33,998 nucleotides of DNA from an uncultured Clostridium sp. (GCA_947178475.1 CAMWYM010000022.1:1-33998); one strand, 5' to 3'; numbered from the stretch's first letter, positions 1 to 7,152 are shown. The notes: generated by a model from the sequence alone, not told the origin. Numbers and translations are program-made.

Positions 1-1
1 T

Positions 2-67
2 ATTATAGGAATTATTTTCATCTGCGGATTTTTATCCTATATCAAAATTCAAAATATAGACATGTAA
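2..67 (+). CDS. C-terminal end of a membrane protein, probably an ABC-2 permease (partial)
   Basis: This reading frame is open from the window edge to a TAA at 65-67. It encodes 21 residues: a hydrophobic stretch (IIGIIFICGFLSYI) followed by a short polar tail KIQNIDM. ABC-2 type permeases of the bacitracin/lantibiotic export class often end in one transmembrane helix plus a short tail of the F-x-x-K/R-D-I kind, and an ABC ATPase starts 49 nt downstream on the same strand. The natural reading is therefore a permease whose ATPase partner is the next gene. Only the last helix is visible, so the family is inferred from context. The other frames across this stretch give no membrane-like tail. Confidence 0.45.
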   Translation: MIGIIFICGFLSYIKIQNIDM

Positions 68-116
68 CAGGTTATATCAAATGACTGATAAAAACAACAA
101 AAATGGAGGGCAAAAG

Positions 117-752
117 ATGCTTAAGGTTATGAATCTAAACAAGCAGTTTAAAAATCAGGAAGTATTAAAGGACGTAAGTCTGCATGTAGATAGGGGAAGT
201 ATATGCGGAATTGTAGGAAATAACGGTTCCGGTAAAACCGTACTATTTAAATGTATTCTGGGCTTATATCATGCTGACAGCGGAGAAATATATATTGACG
301 GAACGCTGCGAAAAAGAAAAGATGATGTGTACAAGGAGGCAGCGGCTCTCATTGAATCTCCTGCCTTTCTATCCGAATGTACCGGACTTAAGAATTTAGA
401 ATACTTGTACGAGCTGAACCACAAAAAGAATAAGCCTTATCTCAAAGAAATCATGCTGCGGGTAGGCTTGGACGGAGATTCCAGAAAGAAGGTTAAGAAC
501 TATTCTCTCGGAATGAAACAGCGCTTAGCAATCGGACAGGTACTAATGGAGGATAAGGATTTTATCATATTGGACGAACCGATGAATGGTTTAGACCGAA
601 ACGGAGTAAAAGAAATGCGCTCAATATTCTTAGATTTAAAGCAGCAGGGGAAAACTATTTTGCTGGCAAGCCATATCCGGGAGGATATAGAACTATTATG
701 TGATACCGTATATCAGATGGACGGCGGAAGAATAACGACTCAGAATAACTAA
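117..752 (+). CDS. ABC transporter ATP-binding protein (BcrA-type)
   Basis: This is a 211-residue nucleotide-binding subunit that should power an ABC-2 exporter at the membrane. Walker A is GNNGSGKT near residues 36-43, the signature is YSLGMKQR, Walker B is FIILDEPMNGLD, and the H-loop is in ASHIRED. It is shorter than BcrA/NatA-type ATPases of about 300 residues but ends cleanly after the H-loop region. The chosen start is the ATG at 117, preceded by GGAGGG at 105-110. The in-frame ATG at 81 has no ribosome binding site and would add 12 polar residues. It follows the apparent permease tail at 2-67, so the two probably form one exporter. Unusually, the Walker A lysine-threonine is followed by V rather than T/S. 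The substrate cannot be read from the sequence. Confidence 0.85.
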   Translation: MLKVMNLNKQFKNQEVLKDVSLHVDRGSICGIVGNNGSGKTVLFKCILGLYHADSGEIYIDGTLRKRKDDVYKEAAALIESPAFLSECTGLKNLEYLYELNHKKNKPYLKEIMLRVGLDGDSRKKVKNYSLGMKQRLAIGQVLMEDKDFIILDEPMNGLDRNGVKEMRSIFLDLKQQGKTILLASHIREDIELLCDTVYQMDGGRITTQNN

Positions 753-771
753 TCCTCCTGTCTTGCATCAT

Positions 772-1335
772 TTAAATCCCCGTTAGATAATAAAACCCAT
801 TACGCATTTTTATATTATTGTTTTGTTTAATCCTTTTTTCGGTAAGAATTTCCACTCTTTCCCACATTTCCTCCTGAAACATACCAATACGCTGCTTTAT
901 AAATTCTTCATCATCAGAAAGAAACAACTGAACCATTGGGATAAAATCTACCCATCTATTCAAATACTTCTCACCTACAATAATATCAGCGGCTATTTGA
1001 GAACCCCTGAAATAAACATTTGATGTAACCAGCCTCATCCCTTTTTTAAGGATATACATGTTTTGCATTTCGTATGGAAATCTGAGAAGCACTACTGCAT
1101 CCATCTCATCTGAATATGCTGATATGACAAGAGGATTCAAAGAAGTTACAACCGCAGGCTGTGTATCACCATGCGCTAAATATTGATTAATACGCTCAAA
1201 CTGCCTGTTGTAGTATCCTTTCTTTAAAAATGGCACTTTCAATACATCGTCACGGAGCTCTTTAAATTTTCTTTTTGACAGGTGTACCTCTCCTGCATTT
1301 TGTGCAGAAGTTGTTTGATCCATATAATTTTTCAT
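772..1335 (-). CDS. Conserved-looking hypothetical protein, 187 aa
   Basis: I do not recognise this protein. It is soluble (no signal peptide or transmembrane segment), with a basic N-terminal third (LSKRKFKELRDDVLKVPFLKKGYYNRQFERI), a central mixed hydrophobic part (VVLLRFPYEMQNMYILKKGMRL) and a helical acidic/basic C-terminus. The gene has a good AGGAGG ribosome binding site six bases before its ATG, and its codon use resembles its neighbours, so it is very likely real. It lies downstream of the XRE regulator gene on the same strand, separated by 168 nt, and its 3' end faces the ABC ATPase gene, with 19 nt between the stop codons. It could be a target of the XRE regulator or an accessory of the ABC system. 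No function is assigned. Confidence 0.7.
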   Translation of the reverse strand: MKNYMDQTTSAQNAGEVHLSKRKFKELRDDVLKVPFLKKGYYNRQFERINQYLAHGDTQPAVVTSLNPLVISAYSDEMDAVVLLRFPYEMQNMYILKKGMRLVTSNVYFRGSQIAADIIVGEKYLNRWVDFIPMVQLFLSDDEEFIKQRIGMFQEEMWERVEILTEKRIKQNNNIKMRNGFYYLTGI

Positions 1336-1456
1336 AACTTGCCTCCTAAAATTTGTTGTTTTATTATCAAAATTTTCAATCGCTTATTATTCGCTTCAAT
1401 ATGATTATTAATACATTTTTATCATACCACAAAAAGAACCGGAAATACAGACAAGG

Positions 1457-1477
1457 TAATCTTTCCTATAAAGATTA
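1457..1477. repeat. Inverted repeat downstream of the XRE gene
   Basis: TAATCTTT and AAAGATTA form a perfect 8-bp inverted repeat around CCTAT, 27 nt downstream of the XRE stop codon and upstream of the hypothetical gene. It could be a weak terminator or an operator. No U-tract follows on the minus strand, so a terminator is not favoured. Confidence 0.3.
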
Positions 1478-1503
1478 TCGAAATCAGAAACAGATTTTTC
1501 TCC

Positions 1504-2052
1504 TTAATCGACAACTCGAGGTTGTCCAAACAAGCCTTTATATTCCACTTTTGTAAAATACTTCAGTTCATATTGGTTTTCCCCTCGTTTCATAGCTTCA
1601 TTAATTTCTGTGATTTCTTTCTGAATTTCATCTGCTGTTTTGTACCAGCCTAAAATAACGTTGTGCTCTCCCCAAAAAGTAACCCCTTCAACACCTAACA
1701 GCACATAGGCAGGTGCTTTACCGTTACCAAAAACCTTTGATGATTTTACTGCCTGGCAAGCCACAATATGGTTCTTATCAAAAGAAGCAATTGTAATTTT
1801 TTCTGACGGTGCATAGATAACCGTTCTATCCTGTCCCTCTATATTTCCAATATTGGATTGCTCTTTTACAAGATAGTCGATAGATACATTAAGTTTTTGA
1901 GAAAGCAAAATCAGTTTTTCAGTTTCGGGATACCCAGACTCTGACTCCCATTTTGAGATAGCCTGTCTTGATACATCCAACATCTCAGCTAGCTGCTCCT
2001 GCGTTATTCTTCTCTCTTTTCTAATAAGTCTTAAATTTTCTCCAAAGGACAT
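1504..2052 (-). CDS. XRE-family transcriptional regulator with unknown C-terminal domain
   Basis: This is a 182-residue DNA-binding protein. An HTH_3/XRE domain fills residues 5-62, with helix-turn-helix residues in TQEQLAEMLDVSRQAISKWE, a very typical clostridial form. The C-terminal 110 residues are mostly beta-like (ITIASFDKNHIVACQAV, AYVLLGVEGVTFWGEHNVILGWY) and resemble a small PH-like or ligand-sensing fold, but I cannot name it. The start is the ATG at 2052, with GAAGG ten bases upstream. A perfect palindrome at 2078-2092 and a palindrome cluster at 2125-2152 lie just upstream, suggesting autoregulation. The downstream gene at 772-1335 is the nearest candidate target. Confidence 0.85.
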   Translation of the reverse strand: MSFGENLRLIRKERRITQEQLAEMLDVSRQAISKWESESGYPETEKLILLSQKLNVSIDYLVKEQSNIGNIEGQDRTVIYAPSEKITIASFDKNHIVACQAVKSSKVFGNGKAPAYVLLGVEGVTFWGEHNVILGWYKTADEIQKEITEINEAMKRGENQYELKYFTKVEYKGLFGQPRVVD

Positions 2053-2077
2053 TGTTATACCTTCTCTCTTATTTTTT

Positions 2078-2092
2078 GTAAGAAAATCTTAC
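2078..2092. promoter_or_regulatory. Candidate autoregulatory operator of the XRE gene
   Basis: GTAAGA-AAA-TCTTAC is a perfect 6+6 bp inverted repeat, 25 nt upstream of the XRE start codon, where a promoter -10 region or transcription start would be expected. XRE repressors commonly bind such short dyads over their own promoter. The assignment is inferred from position and symmetry. Confidence 0.5.
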
Positions 2093-2124
2093 TTATTTTT
2101 TCTCATTTCAACCACCAACCTGGA

Positions 2125-2152
2125 GTTGCGTTTACGCAACGTAAAGTTGCAA
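2125..2152. promoter_or_regulatory. Nested palindromes upstream of the XRE gene
   Basis: Two overlapping perfect dyads are visible: GTTGCG-TTTA-CGCAAC (2125-2140) and TTTACG-CAA-CGTAAA (2131-2145). They are followed by a further GTTGCAA half-site (2146-2152). No U-tract follows on either strand, so an operator is likelier than a terminator. The CTTTACGTTGCGTAAA reading resembles dyads bound by MerR-type regulators, but the binder is unknown. Confidence 0.45.
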
Positions 2153-2183
2153 TTCTTATTTCGTAAATGGAATCTGTATTTTA

Positions 2184-2861
2184 TTACAACAACTCCTTAA
2201 TCTCACTACGCCTGCTGACTCCAAGCTTTGCAAAAATATTAGACAGATGTTTCTTTACTGTGGTTTCCGATATAAACAGCTCATCTGCTATTTCCGCATT
2301 ACTTTGATTTTTTATCACCAGTAATGCAATCTCAACCTCTCTTTTTGTCAAGCCCAGTGCCTGAAGCCGTTCTCTGTAGTTAGTTCCTCCCGCCGCCTTT
2401 TGGTCTTCAAATTCCCTACCCGGCAGAGCATTTGCATCCTGCCTCACAGTCTCAGCTTTTTCCTTTGATGTATCCTGCAAAATCACCCATATACAGAATC
2501 CATATAGAATCGGACGACAGGACAGAGCAAGCACCTGCATGCTTGTGTTTTCGGTATCCGGCCAGACTATGCCCATATTGGCTAGTAGCAAGACAAAGGT
2601 TTGCAGGATTCCCGCCCACAGGGCATTTTGTCCAATCCAAATTTTTTCACGATGAAAAAAAGCTTTCCAGCCTTCCACGGGCTGATCCTCTGCTTTCTTC
2701 CCCCATTCCCTGTGCTTGTCAGCCAAAGCCGGGAGAAGGAGCAGGCACGTACCGAATATCACCAATACAAATTGCCTGAAATCAAACAAAAGCCGCAAAT
2801 CAAATTTTAAAAATGCTGCAATCAGCACAAGATACAACAGAACTCCTATGCCCTTTTTCAT
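2184..2861 (-). CDS. Membrane-tethered LuxR-type DNA-binding protein
   Basis: This 225-residue protein is a likely membrane-bound transcription factor. The N-terminal half has about four transmembrane segments (near residues 5-22, 30-48, 80-100 and 106-126). A polar linker leads to a LuxR/GerE helix-turn-helix at about 170-222 (LTKREVEIALLVI, NAEIADELFISETTVKKHLS, IFAKLGVSRRSEI). It has no receiver domain, no phosphorylatable aspartate and no kinase domain, so control must come through the membrane part or a partner. Its start overlaps the stop of the MotA-like gene by 4 nt (ATGA), so the two are translationally coupled and probably interact. It is the last gene of the 4899-to-2184 operon with an ABC-2 exporter, so autoregulation of that exporter is a reasonable inference. 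Confidence 0.8.
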   Translation of the reverse strand: MKKGIGVLLYLVLIAAFLKFDLRLLFDFRQFVLVIFGTCLLLLPALADKHREWGKKAEDQPVEGWKAFFHREKIWIGQNALWAGILQTFVLLLANMGIVWPDTENTSMQVLALSCRPILYGFCIWVILQDTSKEKAETVRQDANALPGREFEDQKAAGGTNYRERLQALGLTKREVEIALLVIKNQSNAEIADELFISETTVKKHLSNIFAKLGVSRRSEIKELL

Positions 2862-3328
2862 TCTTCACTCTCCATAAAATCTGCGATTTTCTGCTCCAAC
2901 CGGCTATTAATCGGAAACAATATAAGACAAATGATAAATCCGTATAACAGGCTAATCAGTGCTACGGAATACCCCATTCCCGCCTCTGACCACCCACCTG
3001 CTTTGGCTCCTACTCTCACACACTCTACCAGTGTGCTTACCGCACCCGCAAACAGTGAGCTGCTCATAGCAAGCTTTATTGCAGCCTTTGCCCTTCTAAG
3101 CTCCTTTAAGCACTCTGCTTTTTTCCTGCCAAGGGTCAGTTTAAATGCATTATGAAAGTCCTTAAGCAATCCCGCTGCTGCAAGAATCGGAACCACAATA
3201 ATTGCCATAAACAAAATGGTCGCTGAATCAATATAATAGAAAGCAATATTGATATCAAATCCGGAGGCATTTACTGCCAGCATCAAATAAACCGATAAAA
3301 TGATTCCTAATATTACAAAAATATACAT
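2858..3328 (-). CDS. Small MotA/TolQ/ExbB-like membrane protein
   Basis: This 156-residue integral membrane protein has four likely helices, near residues 2-22, 34-55, 92-108 and 118-140. The layout recalls flagellar stator MotA and ExbB/TolQ proton-channel subunits. The N-terminal part (FYYIDSATILFMAIIVVPILAAAGLLKDFHN, quoted here only by its ends FYYIDSA and LLKDFHN) is like the MotA helix 1-2 region. The helix-4 stretch YSVALISLLYGFIICLILFP is like the MotA helix that ends in a proline before a polar tail. MotA is about 250-290 residues; here the cytoplasmic loop between helices 2 and 3 is cut to about 35 basic residues. No MotB/ExbD-like partner with a single helix and a catalytic aspartate is nearby. 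The gene is coupled to the membrane LuxR gene. Channel activity is not proven by the sequence. Confidence 0.65.
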   Translation of the reverse strand: MYIFVILGIILSVYLMLAVNASGFDINIAFYYIDSATILFMAIIVVPILAAAGLLKDFHNAFKLTLGRKKAECLKELRRAKAAIKLAMSSSLFAGAVSTLVECVRVGAKAGGWSEAGMGYSVALISLLYGFIICLILFPINSRLEQKIADFMESEE

Positions 3329-3376
3329 CTACATCCTCCTTAATGAAACCCTGCATCAAAATGTGACCTGCCCGGG

Positions 3377-4105
3377 TTATTTTAATTCCATCCGCTCAAA
3401 TATAACTGTCGCTGCCGACAGTGCCAGTAAAAGAGTAAGCACCATAACCATCACAAATGTTCCGATTGAAAACTCTTGTCCCAAAAACGCAAGCTGCCCA
3501 ATCTGATATGAATAAGAATATCTCAAAAAAGGTAAAAGTGCCTCCGACAAATTTGTTTCCGCCCACAGCAAAGAATATGTTATCCCTATACCGGCACCGA
3601 TTGTCACAATCGCTCTTTTTGCTATCACAGCAACAAGAATCATCACTGCTCCCATTGCTGCGTATCCCAACACTCCATAAAATAGCAGAAATATCGCATT
3701 CTGACAAGTTTCCGGACAAATTCTTTCACCAAAACCATTGGCAATTGACACAACAACCGTTGTCATTCCCGTATATACCAAAAAAAGCAGGAGCAGTCCG
3801 GCAAGGAATACAAAGGCCTTGGACAGAAATATCTTCCTGCGGGAATGACCGCATAACAAACTCATTCCGAAGGTTCGATTGGAAAATTCCACACACAGGA
3901 AAACTGCTGCAAATAAATACCCGATAACCGCATGATGCAATATGTATGTCAAAGCAATGATATACATATCATATCCTGTCCCCTTGGCCCCCATGGCAAC
4001 CAGACAAAGGGTACTGAATAATGAAGCCGCATTACATAGGAGCAACGTTTTAAAGCCACGGGATTTTGATAATTTAAACCATTCTGCTTTGATTAAATTT
4101 CTCAT
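3377..4105 (-). CDS. ABC-2 type exporter permease
   Basis: This 242-residue membrane subunit is the channel of an ABC-2 exporter. It opens with MRNLIKAEWFKLSKSRGFK, the amphipathic N-terminal interface helix typical of bacitracin/lantibiotic-immunity permeases, and then has six hydrophobic segments. The cytoplasmic loop EFSNRTFGMSLLCGHSRRK between helices 2 and 3 matches the coupling-loop pattern (E-f-x-x-x-T) of this family. Its ATG overlaps the ATPase stop by 4 nt, so it is cotranslated with its partner. A gap of 48 nt separates it from the MotA-like gene. The substrate is probably a peptide or cell-envelope antibiotic, inferred from the family only. Confidence 0.85.
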   Translation of the reverse strand: MRNLIKAEWFKLSKSRGFKTLLLCNAASLFSTLCLVAMGAKGTGYDMYIIALTYILHHAVIGYLFAAVFLCVEFSNRTFGMSLLCGHSRRKIFLSKAFVFLAGLLLLFLVYTGMTTVVVSIANGFGERICPETCQNAIFLLFYGVLGYAAMGAVMILVAVIAKRAIVTIGAGIGITYSLLWAETNLSEALLPFLRYSYSYQIGQLAFLGQEFSIGTFVMVMVLTLLLALSAATVIFERMELK

Positions 4106-4899
4106 CGTTCCCCTCCTTCCCCCTTTATGACTGTCATATAATATTTTTCCAGACTGGCGTTTTTCTCTTCCAGCCTCTTCTCTTTTAATTTTTCCCTAAG
4201 CCTTTCCGCTGTAATCTCTTCTACCATTTTACCCTTATGGATAAAGCCATAGCAGGTTGCAAGCTGACTAAGTTCCCCCAAAAGGTGGCTCGAAATCAAA
4301 ATCGTTATCCCTAATTCCCTGTTCAGTTTTTTTAAAAGCTCTCTAAATTCCACAATTCCTTCCGGGTCCAGACCGTTGATGGGTTCATCCAGCACCAAAA
4401 ATTCCCGATTACTCATCAACGCCATTGCAAGACCTAACCGCTGTTTCATCCCTAAAGAGAAATCCTTTACTCTTTTATCAGCAGCATCTGTCAGTCCCAC
4501 AAGCTTTAGCAGCTCCAAAATACAGCCCCGTCCGGATATGCCATACTGAAGCCTTAAAACCTCCAGATTATCCGTTGCCGTCATCCCAAGATACAGTGCT
4601 GGTATTTCAATCATTGCACCGATGCGCCTGCGCTGTACGCATAAGCCCTTCTCTTCGCTTTCCCCAAAGAACTCCACTTTCCCTGCGCTCTGCCTCGCTC
4701 TCCCTGCCAATATACGCATCAGCGTTGTTTTCCCGGCACCATTTTTTCCCACAAATCCATAGATATCTCCTTTGTGAATCTCCATACAAAGCCCGTCAAG
4801 TGCATAAAATCTATCCGTATAAAAACCCCCGGATTTGATATCAAATGCCCTTCGATACTGCTTGGTTAAATTGCTGGCAGCAAATATGATTTCCGACAT
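4102..4899 (-). CDS. ABC transporter ATP-binding protein (BcrA/NatA-type)
   Basis: This is a 265-residue ATPase subunit for the adjacent ABC-2 permease. Motifs are all intact: Walker A GKNGAGKTT near 53-61, signature FSLGMKQRLGLAMAL, Walker B FLVLDEPINGLDPEG, and the H-loop in ISSHLLGELSQLA. An insertion of about 12 residues after Q14 (RRAFDIKSGGFYTDR) precedes the usual aromatic A-loop position. A GAGG-rich ribosome binding site (AAGGAGG) stands seven bases before the ATG. It is the first gene of the operon running to 2184. The region upstream, shared with the divergent LytTR operon, holds an inverted repeat at 4981-4997. Confidence 0.9.
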   Translation of the reverse strand: MSEIIFAASNLTKQYRRAFDIKSGGFYTDRFYALDGLCMEIHKGDIYGFVGKNGAGKTTLMRILAGRARQSAGKVEFFGESEEKGLCVQRRRIGAMIEIPALYLGMTATDNLEVLRLQYGISGRGCILELLKLVGLTDAADKRVKDFSLGMKQRLGLAMALMSNREFLVLDEPINGLDPEGIVEFRELLKKLNRELGITILISSHLLGELSQLATCYGFIHKGKMVEEITAERLREKLKEKRLEEKNASLEKYYMTVIKGEGGER

Positions 4900-4980
4900 A
4901 CCATTCCTCCTTTATCCCATTTTTCTCCTTTTTAACAAAGGTATGGCATAAAGTCCATACTCCTATGGTAGTATATGGGG

Positions 4981-4997
4981 TAGTATTTTTTATACTA
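4981..4997. promoter_or_regulatory. Inverted repeat between divergent ABC and LytTR operons
   Basis: TAGTAT-TTTTT-ATACTA is a perfect 6-bp dyad. The same half-site motif (GTAGTAT) recurs nearby at 4968-4974 and 4980-4986, so this is a cluster of related half-sites 82 nt upstream of the ATPase start codon and about 48 nt upstream of the LytTR promoter -35. A shared operator is plausible. No regulator of the GntR/YtrA kind, which would fit such sites, is encoded here. Confidence 0.4.
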
Positions 4998-5044
4998 TAC
5001 TGAAAAGCAGGGCAAATTTGCACTATCACCCCTTTGTTTAAGCA

Positions 5045-5073
5045 TTGATAATTCCACCTCATTAAAGTATAAT
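5045..5073 (+). promoter_or_regulatory. Sigma-A promoter of the LytTR/GHKL operon
   Basis: TTGATA (5045-5050), a 17-nt spacer and a perfect TATAAT (5068-5073) make a near-consensus vegetative promoter, with transcription expected to begin near 5080 and a 5' leader of about 30 nt. CACCTCA (5055-5061) and TGAGGTG (5092-5098) form a distant inverted repeat across the -10. The second arm contains the Shine-Dalgarno, so this symmetry may be chance. Confidence 0.75.
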
Positions 5074-5109
5074 CATTCCTATAAGTTTACCTGAGGTGAG
5101 GTGTTTTTT

Positions 5110-5823
5110 ATGTACAACATTGCGATTTGTGATGATGAAGATATACTCATTCGTGAGCTGAAAGAAAATTTACAAAAATATGCCACCGAAACAAACAGAG
5201 AATTTTGCTTCTTTATCTATCATGATGGCAGCGAATTATTACAAAATTATAACTCTGATTACGATTTGATATTTATGGATATAAAAATGGAACAGCTAAA
5301 CGGTTTAAAAACGGCCGAAGAAATCCGGAAAATAGACAATACAGTGGGACTGATTTTCCTAACCTCCTTAAAGAAATATGTATGGAAGGGGTATGAATTT
5401 GGTGCGGTCAATTATCTGCTAAAGCCGGTGAACTACAATATCCTGAAAATGGAGCTTGACCGTTACTTTGCCCGCTACCAGGGCAGAGACGAGCCGTATA
5501 TCAGTTTTTCCAATAATAATGGCAGGTATAAAGTATTATATAAGAATTTAAGCTATGCCGAGACAGATAAGCGTAATGTAATGCTGCATTTTGAGGGACA
5601 GAAGCAGGTCATTTATAAGAATATGAAAACGGTTTCTTCCCTGCTCTGTTCACAGCCGCAGTTTGCACATTGTCATCAGAGCTTTGTCGTGAACCTGTCC
5701 TTTGTAAAGGGCGTGGAGGGATTAGAGCTGTTTCTGATTACAGGAGAACGGATTCCCATCAGCCAGCCAAAGCGAAAAGAATTTATGGAAAAATTAACCG
5801 CATACATAGGAGAGTTGTTATGA
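5110..5823 (+). CDS. LytTR-family response regulator (AgrA/VirR type)
   Basis: This 237-residue cytoplasmic response regulator has a receiver domain at 1-120, with acidic pocket D8-D9, phospho-acceptor D57 in DLIFMDIKM and the conserved lysine K105 in LLKP. A LytTR DNA-binding domain lies at about 130-236 (YKVLYKNLSYAETDKRNV; FAHCHQSFVVNLSFVKGV). The ATG at 5110 (MYNIAICDDE, as in the family) is preferred over an in-frame GTG at 5101. The GAGGTGAGG stretch at 5093-5101 is well placed for the ATG. The stop overlaps the kinase start (ATGA), so the two are a coupled pair. Targets may include its own promoter or the ABC genes at 7438-10527, since LytTR/GHKL pairs often sit beside exporters. This is inference. 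Confidence 0.92.
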   Translation: MYNIAICDDEDILIRELKENLQKYATETNREFCFFIYHDGSELLQNYNSDYDLIFMDIKMEQLNGLKTAEEIRKIDNTVGLIFLTSLKKYVWKGYEFGAVNYLLKPVNYNILKMELDRYFARYQGRDEPYISFSNNNGRYKVLYKNLSYAETDKRNVMLHFEGQKQVIYKNMKTVSSLLCSQPQFAHCHQSFVVNLSFVKGVEGLELFLITGERIPISQPKRKEFMEKLTAYIGELL

Positions 5824-7106
5824 TACGATTTTTAGATATTCTTTCTTTTCTGCTGGAATTGAGCTACAGTGTTGTATTTTTTTTGATGATTCATACGTTT
5901 CTGCCTCTGCGTAAAAATCGACTGGTACGTATACTTGCCTTTTTTGCATGCAGCACCTTATCCGCAGTTATAATCTATTCCAACGACCTGGCCAATCTTC
6001 TCGGGGCACTTTTAGGAATTTCCGCATATATTGTGGTATTTCACTGCGGACACTGGGCAAGAAAAATGACTGCTATACTGGTGTTTTATCCAGCACTGAT
6101 TGCGGTAAACTATCTTATGCAGGATATTGGGTCAAGATGCTTCTTCTCCACAACGGGAGCTCCCAATCCTTCAGCCGGATGGACAAAGGAGCTATATTTA
6201 ATCAGCACCGCTATTCATACGCTGTCTTTGCTGCTCAGACTTTTATTCTGGATTCTGTCATTGCGGATTTTACAAAAATATTTGCGGCATATCACGTCTA
6301 ATTTAACAGTAAAAATGTGGCTTATGATGGATGCTTTAATGCTGGCTCCCTTCATAGCAATCTTTACCATTATTTATTCTATGCCGGAAAACCCTCTGAT
6401 TGTCTATCCTATATGCGGGGCATCCATATTTTCCAGCTTTGGCTGTATATATCTTGCTTCTTACATTTGTGATTCCGTACAAACCGCATACTATGCACAG
6501 GAATTAGAAATGAAGCAGGCATATTACCGTGACCGGACAAGCGATGAGGAACGGGTCCGCTCTGTTTACCACGATATGAAGAATCACCTGCTTGTGCTGG
6601 AGAGGCAGACCAGTTCAAAGGAAACCGCCCAAATGTTAGAGACACTGCAGCAGGAGGTGGAAATGTACGAGAACTATGCACATACAGGCAACGACATTTT
6701 GGATATCATTTTGAAGGAAAAAACAGAGCTTGCAAGGAAAAAACAAATCGACTTTTCCATTACCGCTGACTTAGACGGCATCAATTTTATCGAACCATTA
6801 GATATCAGTACCATTTTCGGCAACAGCCTTGACAATGCCATTGAAGCGAGTGAGAAGCTTCCCGAAGGGCAAGGCGCTATTCTTGTGAAAGCGGTCAGAG
6901 TGCAGAATTTTCTCTCCATTCTCATTGAAAATAACTGCGAGGAAAACAGCCCTTCTGTCAGCAGGCGGACTACCAAGAAAGATGATTTCCTCCACGGCTT
7001 CGGCATCTCTAACATGAAGAATGCCGCTGCAAAATACAAGGGACAGCTGATTACAAAATGTGAAAATGGCAAATTTACTTTAAAAATATTAATTCCAATC
7101 CCATAA
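5820..7106 (+). CDS. GHKL-domain sensor histidine kinase (AgrC-like)
   Basis: This 428-residue membrane sensor partners the LytTR regulator. The first 215 residues carry about six hydrophobic segments, as in AgrC-type peptide sensors. A dimerisation helix follows with phospho-acceptor H251 in VYHDMKNHLLVLE. The GHKL ATPase part has an N-box GNSLDNAIEA near 334-343 and a G-box HGFGISNMKNAAAKYKGQL near the end. The start is the ATG at 5820, which overlaps the regulator's TGA; frame extension upstream only translates the regulator gene out of frame. No AgrD-like prepeptide or AgrB processing protease is encoded here, so the signal is unknown. A strong terminator follows at 7121-7152. Confidence 0.92.
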   Translation: MIRFLDILSFLLELSYSVVFFLMIHTFLPLRKNRLVRILAFFACSTLSAVIIYSNDLANLLGALLGISAYIVVFHCGHWARKMTAILVFYPALIAVNYLMQDIGSRCFFSTTGAPNPSAGWTKELYLISTAIHTLSLLLRLLFWILSLRILQKYLRHITSNLTVKMWLMMDALMLAPFIAIFTIIYSMPENPLIVYPICGASIFSSFGCIYLASYICDSVQTAYYAQELEMKQAYYRDRTSDEERVRSVYHDMKNHLLVLERQTSSKETAQMLETLQQEVEMYENYAHTGNDILDIILKEKTELARKKQIDFSITADLDGINFIEPLDISTIFGNSLDNAIEASEKLPEGQGAILVKAVRVQNFLSILIENNCEENSPSVSRRTTKKDDFLHGFGISNMKNAAAKYKGQLITKCENGKFTLKILIPIP

Positions 7107-7120
7107 GCGTAACGCTATGT

Positions 7121-7152
7121 GCCTGTTGTCGATTCTGACAGCAGGCTTTTTT
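7121..7152 (+). terminator. Rho-independent terminator of the LytTR/GHKL operon
   Basis: GCCTGTTGTC (7121-7130) pairs with GACAGCAGGC (7137-7146) through ten pairs including one G-U, closing a 6-nt loop. A run of six T follows at 7147-7152. It begins 15 nt after the kinase stop codon, a textbook arrangement. Confidence 0.9.

Noticed and set aside
2125-2140. Rho-independent terminator of the LuxR-type gene
   Set aside because: The 6-bp dyad has no U-tract on the minus strand, and overlapping dyads point to an operator.
5055-5098. CACCTCA/TGAGGTG inverted repeat as a LytTR operator
   Set aside because: LytTR proteins usually bind direct repeats, and one arm is simply the Shine-Dalgarno, so the symmetry may be chance.
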